Positions 6,131 through 10,931 of a stretch of DNA of 10,931 nucleotides are shown here, in pieces. The DNA lies in the NCBI GenBank assembly GCA_035532295.1, contig DATKRH010000090.1, positions 1-10,931 of the forward strand, read 5' to 3'. Position numbers and translations under genes: made by a program. Each line of letters opens with the position of its first letter. The first letter of the stretch is position 1. This stretch comes from DASUBV01 sp035532295. Lineage in GTDB: Bacteria > Actinomycetota > Actinomycetes > Streptosporangiales > Streptosporangiaceae. Below the pieces are notes generated by a model. The model was not told the DNA's origin. It saw only the letters and a list, made by a program, of their open reading frames with translations, and made no database searches.

Positions 6131-6150
6131 TTATCAGCCATGGCAGATAA
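6131..6150. promoter_or_regulatory. Second operator-like dyad between marR and the DinB gene
   Basis: TTATCAGCCA (6131-6140) and TGGCAGATAA (6141-6150) form an uninterrupted 20-bp palindrome with nine of ten positions paired. It shares the outer TTAT...GC / GC...ATAA pattern with the dyad at 6098-6118, and its centre is about 32.5 bp (about three helical turns) away. GATAAT (6146-6151), a possible -10 for the plus-strand DinB gene, overlaps its right edge; no good -35 is seen. Confidence 0.5.
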
Positions 6151-6160
6151 TTCAGCGAGC

Positions 6161-6199
6161 GGGGCACTGACTGCCGGGGCACTGACTGCCGGGGCACTG
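6161..6199. repeat. 15-bp tandem repeat in the DinB gene leader
   Basis: GGGGCACTGACTGCC is repeated exactly at 6161-6175 and 6176-6190. A third partial copy (GGGGCACTG) is at 6191-6199. The array lies in non-coding sequence between the operator-like dyads and the DinB start. Confidence 0.85.
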
Positions 6200-6234
6200 G
6201 CACCCGGACACAACCGCCCTGCGAGGATGTGCCG

Positions 6235-6762
6235 ATGACCTGGATGGCTCCGACCTGGACAGCTCCCCCGGCCGCTCTCACCGACGGCCCGATGACCGGC
6301 GACGACCGGCTCATGCTGGAGGCATACCTTGCTTATCAGCGCAGCAAGCTACTGAGCAGGTGCGCGGGCCTGACCGGCGATCAGCTGGCGCAGGCCACCG
6401 TCCCGCCCTCGAACCTGACCCTGCTCGGGCTCATCCGGCACATGGCCAAGGTCGAGCGGATCTGGTTCCGCGAGCGAATCGGCGGCGAGCAGATGCCCCC
6501 GATGTATGACCCGGCGCAGGGCAAGGACGCCGACTTCACCGATCTTGACCCGGAACTGGCGGCCGAGGACTACGCCCGGCTGCTCACCGAGTCCCTGCTC
6601 GCCGTCGAGGCGGTCGCGGGCCGGTCGTTCGACGACACCATCCGTCACGGCGATGACGTCATGTCCATCCGCATGGTGCACGTCCACATGATCGGCGAAT
6701 ACGCCCAGCACAACGGCCACGCCGACCTGATCCGCGAGCGCCTCGACGGCGAAACTGGCTGA
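6235..6762 (+). CDS. DinB/DUF664-family protein (putative metal- or thiol-dependent enzyme)
   Basis: A 175-residue protein with the four-helix DinB fold. The expected metal-binding histidines are His69 (in GLIRHMAKVERIWF) and His159 and His162 (in EYAQHNGHADLIRERLDG), the block typical of actinobacterial DUF664 proteins. Related proteins include mycothiol-dependent S-transferases and maleylpyruvate isomerases, but many are uncharacterised, so the substrate is unknown. The start ATG at 6235 is preferred because GCGAGG ends eight bases upstream; GTG at 6229 would put that site only two bases away. The gene is divergent from marR, sharing the spacer with the two dyads, and convergent with pnkp with only 18 bases between stops. 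It may share regulation with marR, but nothing in the sequence ties it to RNA repair. Confidence 0.85.
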   Translation: MTWMAPTWTAPPAALTDGPMTGDDRLMLEAYLAYQRSKLLSRCAGLTGDQLAQATVPPSNLTLLGLIRHMAKVERIWFRERIGGEQMPPMYDPAQGKDADFTDLDPELAAEDYARLLTESLLAVEAVAGRSFDDTIRHGDDVMSIRMVHVHMIGEYAQHNGHADLIRERLDGETG

Positions 6763-6780
6763 CGCCGGCTCCGCCGACGG

Positions 6781-9375
6781 TCATAGCCGCGGGTCTACGG
6801 GTTCGGATTCGAGGGCGAGCACCGCGAAGACGCACTGGTGCACGCGCCATAGCGGCTCGCCGCGCGCGACCCGGTCCAGCGCCTCGAGCCCGAGCGCGTA
6901 CTCACGCAGGGCCAGCGAGCGCTTGTGCCCGAGCCCACGCGCGCGCAGCCGTTCCAGATGCGCGGGCTCGGTGTAGTCCGGGCCGTAGATGATCCGCAGG
7001 TACTCTCTCCCCCGGACCTTCAGCCCCGGCTGAACCAGTCCCTTGCGGCCGCGGGTCAGGTTCCCGGCTGGCTTGACGACCATGCCTTCACCGCCCGCCG
7101 CCGTTAGCTCGGACCACCAGTCAGTCGCGGCGGCGACAGAGCCCGGGTCGGTGGTGTCCGCGGCGACTCGACGGGTCGGCGCCACGAGCCCGGCATCGGC
7201 GCCGCGGATGCCGCCGGCGGCGTCGGCTGCGACCAGCCGGTCCGCGAGGTCGAGGTGCCAGGCATGCGGTCGCTCGTGATGGACCGCTCCTTCGGTGGCG
7301 AGGAGCTGGAAGGGCGCGATGCGCACGCCCGCCAGTCCCTCGGTCGGCCAGCAGTAACGCCGGTAGGCGTCGGTGAATGCCGCCGCGTTAGCCTCCCGGC
7401 CGCGGGTGCGCTCCAGGAGGTCGCCGACGTCGAGACCAGCGGCGACAGCCTGGCCGAGCACCTCGACCGCGGCCGGCAGCGACCCGCGCGCCGCCGCTCC
7501 CACCGCGGCGTACTGGTCGCGGAGCAACTGCCCCGCCTTGGCGCTCCAGGGCATCAGCTCGGCGTCGAGCAGCAGCCAGGAAGTGCCGAGCTCGTCGAAG
7601 AGCCCGGCCTTCTCCGCGGCCGCGCGCAGCTGATCGACGAGCTGCGCGGTGAGCTCGCCGGACAGGAATGGCCGCCCGGTGCGGGTCCACACGGCGCCTG
7701 ACGACTGATCGCCGGGCGCGCCGAATCTGGCCTGCGCGGCGGCCGGGGTCGCGCGCACGAGCACGACCGCGCGCGAGCCCATGTGCTTCTCCTCGCACAC
7801 GACCTGATCGACGCCCTCAGCCCGGAAGTACTCGAAGGCCTGCTCCGGATGTTCGAGCAGGTCCGGCCGCGTCGAGGTCGCCACCGGGCTCATCGTCGGC
7901 GGCAGGTAGAGCAGCCACCGAGGGTCGACCGCGAACCGGCTCATCACCTCCAGCGCGGCGGCGGCGTTCTCCTCCCGCACCCCGATGCGCTTCAGGTACT
8001 GCGTCTCGATGACCCGCGTGCCGGTGACGTCGGTGATATCGAGGACTTCGGGGTCGCGGCGACCTGCGGTGTCGGAGACGACCGCGTCAGAGCTAGCCGG
8101 GAACGGCCTGGCCGGCTCGTAGTAGACCTCGGCCGCCGGGACCGAGACGAGCTCCCGCTCGGGGTAGCGCAACGCCGTCAGGCGACCGCCGAACACGCAA
8201 CCGGTGTCGAGGCAGAGCGTGTTGTTGACCCATTCCGGGGTGGGGACCGGAGTGTGGCCGTAGAGCACCATCGCCTGGCCGCGGTACTCCTCCGCCCACG
8301 GGTAGCGCACCGGCAGGCCGTACTCGTCGATCTCGCCCGTGGTCTGCCCGTAGAGGCAGAACTCCCGGACTCGTCCCGACGCGCGGCCCTGGTAGCGCTC
8401 GATCAGCCCGGCGTGCGAGACCACCAGCTGTCCGCCATCCAGTACGTAATGGCTGATCAGGCCGTCCATGAATCGTTCGACCTCAGCGCGGAACTCCTCG
8501 GGTTCGGCCGCCAGCTGGGCCAGCGACTCGGCCAGGCCGTGGGTGACCTGGACGTTGCGGCCGCGCAGCGCGCGGAGCAGCTTGTTCTCGTGGTTCCCCG
8601 GCACGCAGAAGGCGTCGCCCGCGGCCACCATGCCCATCACCAGTCGCAGCACGCCGGGGGTGTCGGGACCCCGGTCGACGAGGTCGCCGACGAAGACCGC
8701 GCGGCGGTTATCGCGATGCGCGCCCACGGCGCGCCCTTCGCGGTCGCGGCTGACGTCGTAGCCGAGCCCAGTCAGGAGCGCCTCCAGCTCGGCCCGGCAG
8801 CCGTGGATGTCGCCGATGACGTCGAACGGGCCGGTCTCGTGCCGCAGGTCGTTATACAGCTTCGTGCGGGTGATGCTGACGCCGGCGATCTCGTCGTCAC
8901 CGCGCAAGGCGTGGACCGTGCGGAAGCCCTCCCGCTGGAGCCCCTTCAGGCCCCGGCGCAGCTGGTCCCGCTGGCGGCGGATGACGTGGGCCCCGAACTC
9001 GCGATCGGGACGGGTCGCGTTACGTGCGACGCACACGCTCTCCGGAACGTCGAGGACGATGGCCACCGGCAGGACATCGTGCTCCCGGGCGACGGCCACC
9101 AGCTGCCTGCGCGCGTCGGGCTGGACGTTGGTGGCGTCCACGACAGTCAGCCGGCCGGCCCTCAGCCGCTTGCCGATGATGTAGTGCAGCAGCTCGAACG
9201 CCTCGGGCGTGGCGGCCTGATCGTTCTCGTCGTCGGCCACCAGCCCGCGGCAGAAGTCCGACGAGATCACCTCGGTCGGGCGGAAATGCGCGCGGCCGAA
9301 CGCGGACTTCCCCGAGCCGCTGACGCCGATCAGCACGACCAGGCTCAGCTCGGGAACCGTCAGCTCGCGCGTCAT
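6781..9375 (-). CDS. pnkp: Polynucleotide kinase-phosphatase-ligase of the bacterial RNA repair system
   Basis: An 864-residue cytoplasmic enzyme, close to the 870 residues of the Clostridium thermocellum protein. The N-terminal 5'-OH kinase has a P-loop GVSGSGKS (17-24), Asp40, Arg43 and Arg118. The central binuclear metallophosphatase, which removes 2',3'-cyclic or 3' phosphate, has GDIHG (Asp189, His191), GDLVDRG (Asp231), GNHEN (Asn261), SHAG (His321) and YGHT (His374). The C-terminal ligase/adenylyltransferase has motif I EEKHMGSR with Lys530, motif IV GEGMVVK (762-768) and motif V GLKVRG with Lys786. All key residues I looked for are present. In the studied system, sealing by Pnkp needs Hen1. 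The start ATG at 9375 overlaps the hen1 stop (ATGA), with AGGTGG four bases upstream; an in-frame extension to 9516 would lie inside hen1 and precede the conserved N-terminus, so it is rejected. Confidence 0.96.
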   Translation of the reverse strand: MTRELTVPELSLVVLIGVSGSGKSAFGRAHFRPTEVISSDFCRGLVADDENDQAATPEAFELLHYIIGKRLRAGRLTVVDATNVQPDARRQLVAVAREHDVLPVAIVLDVPESVCVARNATRPDREFGAHVIRRQRDQLRRGLKGLQREGFRTVHALRGDDEIAGVSITRTKLYNDLRHETGPFDVIGDIHGCRAELEALLTGLGYDVSRDREGRAVGAHRDNRRAVFVGDLVDRGPDTPGVLRLVMGMVAAGDAFCVPGNHENKLLRALRGRNVQVTHGLAESLAQLAAEPEEFRAEVERFMDGLISHYVLDGGQLVVSHAGLIERYQGRASGRVREFCLYGQTTGEIDEYGLPVRYPWAEEYRGQAMVLYGHTPVPTPEWVNNTLCLDTGCVFGGRLTALRYPERELVSVPAAEVYYEPARPFPASSDAVVSDTAGRRDPEVLDITDVTGTRVIETQYLKRIGVREENAAAALEVMSRFAVDPRWLLYLPPTMSPVATSTRPDLLEHPEQAFEYFRAEGVDQVVCEEKHMGSRAVVLVRATPAAAQARFGAPGDQSSGAVWTRTGRPFLSGELTAQLVDQLRAAAEKAGLFDELGTSWLLLDAELMPWSAKAGQLLRDQYAAVGAAARGSLPAAVEVLGQAVAAGLDVGDLLERTRGREANAAAFTDAYRRYCWPTEGLAGVRIAPFQLLATEGAVHHERPHAWHLDLADRLVAADAAGGIRGADAGLVAPTRRVAADTTDPGSVAAATDWWSELTAAGGEGMVVKPAGNLTRGRKGLVQPGLKVRGREYLRIIYGPDYTEPAHLERLRARGLGHKRSLALREYALGLEALDRVARGEPLWRVHQCVFAVLALESEPVDPRL

Positions 9376-10808
9376 GCCGCCACCTTGCTGAAGATCGCCA
9401 TCTGGGTGGGCGGGCCGACCGCGGGATCGTCTGTTCCGACCGGCAGATAACGAACCGTGTAGCCGTACGCAGTCGCGACACGCTCGGCCCAGGAGCGGAA
9501 CTCGCTTCGGGTCCACTCAAAGCGATGATCGCGGTGCCGCATGGTCCCGGCCGGCAGCGACTCAAGACGCACGTTGTGCTCCACGTTAGGGGTCGTCGTG
9601 ATCACCGTTCCGGGAGCGGCATGGCCGAACACGACCCGTTCGAGCGCGTCCAGGCGCGGCGGATCGACGTGCTCGATCACCTCCATCAGCACGGCGGCGT
9701 CCAGGCCGGCGAGCCGGTCGTCGCGATAGGTCAGCGCGGACTGGAAGATCCGCAGCCGGCCGCGCTGCTGCTCGGTCAGCTCCGTCAGGCGCAGCCTGCG
9801 GCCGGCGATCTGCAGGGCCCGCGCCGAAACGTCGGTGGCGACGATCTGCTCGATGCCGCGCTCCGCGAGCAGGTCCCGGACCAGCGCGCCCTCACCGCAG
9901 CCAAGGTCGCCCACCAGGCGCGCGCCGGACGCCCGGACCGCCGCGAGCACGGCACCGCGGCGCTGCTCAGCGAGCGGGACCGGCCGCTCCGGGGTGTCGG
10001 TGTCCAGGGCGACCGCGCCGTCGGGAGCGTTGTCGAACTGCTCGGCCTCGGCGTCATCGACCTCCGCGTCGTCCACCTCCGCCAGCCGGGCCAGCGCCGA
10101 CTGGGTCAGCTCCCGCTGGTGGGCCAGATACCGGCGGGTGATGAGCGCCTTCTCCGGATGCGCCCCAAGCCAGCCGCCACCCGCGCGGATCAGCTTGTCG
10201 ACCTCGTCGTTACTGACCCAGTAGTGCTTCGTGTCGTCCAGTACGGGCAGCAGCACGTACAGATGGTTCAGGGCGTCCGCGAGCCGCACGTCACCGGTCA
10301 GCCGCACGTCGAGGTAGCGAGAGTCGCCCCACTCCGGGATCGTCGGATCTAGCGGGCCGCTCGCCGCCGCGACCCGCCAGCCGAGCGGCTCGAACAGGCG
10401 ACGCAGCAGATCGACGCCGCCGCGGCACGGGACCGCCGGAACGTGGATGTCCAGCGGGATCGGCGACGCGGCCAGCTCCGGACGGGCGTTGCATCGTCCG
10501 GTGAGGGCCGTCCGGAAGACATCCTTCAGCGCCATCGCCAGCATGCTGGACGCGGCGTACGGGCGGTCGTTGACGTACTGCCCCAGCGCGAATCCGTCGC
10601 CAGAGCGGCCCTTCCGGCCACGGACCAGCGCGACCGGATCCACCTCGAGCAGCACCGCGACGGTGCAGCGGCGGTCCGTGCTCTCGGGGTAGAAGACGTG
10701 CGCGGTCCCCACGGACTGCGGGAACGACTGAACCCGCCCCGGATGCTTGTGCAGCAAGTAGCCCAGGTCGGTCGCCGGGGCGCGGGTGGTGGAGATCGTG
10801 AGCAGCAC
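9372..10808 (-). CDS. hen1: 3'-terminal RNA ribose 2'-O-methyltransferase Hen1
   Basis: A 478-residue protein that methylates the 2'-OH of the 3' end at a broken RNA before sealing, protecting the repaired site from being cut again. The N-terminal half (about 1-240, starting MLLTISTTRAPATDLGYLLH) is the bacterial Hen1-N region, known to activate the Pnkp ligase. An acidic linker with VDDAE twice (245-254) joins it to the SAM-dependent methyltransferase domain (about 280-478). That domain has GDLGCGEG (300-307) for SAM, and Glu376, Glu379, His380 and His428 as the expected metal ligands (MEVIEH and RHRDHRF). The start is GTG, fixed by the conserved MLLTIST beginning; no strong Shine-Dalgarno sequence is visible, only a weak GAAGA about ten bases upstream. 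It is the first gene of the operon and overlaps pnkp by four bases. Confidence 0.96.
   Translation of the reverse strand: MLLTISTTRAPATDLGYLLHKHPGRVQSFPQSVGTAHVFYPESTDRRCTVAVLLEVDPVALVRGRKGRSGDGFALGQYVNDRPYAASSMLAMALKDVFRTALTGRCNARPELAASPIPLDIHVPAVPCRGGVDLLRRLFEPLGWRVAAASGPLDPTIPEWGDSRYLDVRLTGDVRLADALNHLYVLLPVLDDTKHYWVSNDEVDKLIRAGGGWLGAHPEKALITRRYLAHQRELTQSALARLAEVDDAEVDDAEAEQFDNAPDGAVALDTDTPERPVPLAEQRRGAVLAAVRASGARLVGDLGCGEGALVRDLLAERGIEQIVATDVSARALQIAGRRLRLTELTEQQRGRLRIFQSALTYRDDRLAGLDAAVLMEVIEHVDPPRLDALERVVFGHAAPGTVITTTPNVEHNVRLESLPAGTMRHRDHRFEWTRSEFRSWAERVATAYGYTVRYLPVGTDDPAVGPPTQMAIFSKVAA
10051..10080. repeat. 15-bp tandem duplication in the hen1 linker
   Basis: GCGTCATCGACCTCC (10051-10065) and GCGTCGTCCACCTCC (10066-10080) match at 13 of 15 positions. 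They encode the repeated VDDAE in the acidic linker between the two halves of Hen1. Confidence 0.7.
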
Positions 10809-10886
10809 GATTACGTAGTCTTCACGAACTAATCGCCCGCGTCGCGGCTATTTCGGCGTAGCCAGGGCGGCTGTACGCCTCCAGCG

Positions 10887-10892
10887 TAGATT
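10887..10892 (+). promoter_or_regulatory. Possible -10 element for a leaderless gene at the right edge
   Basis: TAGATT matches the TANNNT form of an actinobacterial -10 and lies exactly seven bases before the ATG at 10900, the spacing expected for a leaderless transcript. No clear -35 box is seen and no ribosome binding site precedes the ATG. The match is short, so confidence is low. Confidence 0.3.
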
Positions 10893-10899
10893 CGACGCC

Positions 10900-10931
10900 A
10901 TGAGCGAGCCGCGCGGAGGAGGACGCGGAGG
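10900..10931 (+). CDS. Possible start of a divergent gene (partial, runs off right edge)
   Basis: From ATG at 10900 the plus strand reads MSEPRGGGRG before the window ends. The Gly/Arg-rich beginning does not identify a family. It is divergent from hen1, with 91 bases between the two starts. Support is only the start codon, the candidate -10 seven bases upstream, and the fact that the intergenic stretch would otherwise be unexplained. Confidence 0.3.
   Translation, partial: MSEPRGGGRG

Noticed and set aside
4686..6170. A 494-codon open frame on the plus strand
   Set aside because: It runs antisense to the CLC and MarR genes and across the operator region. The translation is low complexity and lacks motifs.
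6161..6199. CRISPR-like array
   Set aside because: The repeat unit is only 15 bases and directly adjoining, with no spacers and no cas genes. It is an ordinary tandem repeat.
7783..9450. A 555-codon open frame on the plus strand
   Set aside because: It is antisense to pnkp, which has every expected catalytic motif. The frame shows no domain of its own.
9376..9516. N-terminal extension of Pnkp
   Set aside because: It lies inside the conserved end of hen1. The family begins shortly before the P-loop, matching the ATG at 9375.
10837..10847. Small GC palindrome CCGCG-T-CGCGG upstream of hen1
   Set aside because: The arms are only 5 bases, which is expected by chance at this GC content. No promoter element is clearly linked to it.

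Overview
The window is very GC-rich, and its coding frames are strongly biased to G/C at third positions. Starts are a mix of ATG, GTG and TTG, and genes overlap by 4 bases (ATGA). The gene set (L,D-transpeptidase paralogs with an Ig-like domain, a DinB/DUF664 protein, an actinobacterial-type Hen1/Pnkp pair) points to a high-GC actinobacterium, perhaps near the Streptosporangiales, but genus cannot be read from the sequence. Nearly every gene is on the minus strand. The exceptions are one DinB-family gene and a possible partial gene at the right edge.

Layout, left to right. At the left edge, 1-89 (minus) holds the first 29 codons of what looks like thrS, with GC-rich hairpins in the 160-base gap before it. 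250-1428 and 1719-3095 (minus) are two membrane-anchored L,D-transpeptidase-like proteins with the same architecture: Ig-like domain, interrupted peptidoglycan-binding fold, YkuD domain. Both have SLGC where the usual signature is S/T-H-G-C. The second has a good -10 box abutted by a GTGAC/GTAAC direct repeat. 3324-5480 (minus) is a CLC-type chloride transporter with cytoplasmic CBS and RCK_C-like parts. It is translationally coupled by ATGA to an upstream MarR-family regulator (5477-6082). The marR/dinB intergenic region carries two AT-rich dyads that look like operators. 6235-6762 (plus) is a DinB/DUF664 protein.

The right third is a two-gene RNA repair operon: hen1 (9372-10808) followed by pnkp (6781-9375), again overlapping by ATGA. 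Hen1 (3'-terminal ribose 2'-O-methyltransferase) and Pnkp (5' kinase, 2',3' phosphatase, ligase) are the known bacterial system that heals, marks and seals RNAs cut by ribotoxins. All catalytic motifs I checked are intact, so the system looks functional.

A recurring oddity is the number of short tandem repeats whose unit is a multiple of 3 bases. Five independent arrays have a 15-base period (at an ldt stop codon, in an ldt linker, at the marR N-terminus, in the marR/dinB spacer, in the hen1 linker), plus one 12-base and one 9-base array. I see no rRNA, tRNA, CRISPR array or insertion sequence. I do not see a clearly new multi-gene system. The strongest leads are the operator/CLC module, the unusual Ldt active sites and the repeat pattern.
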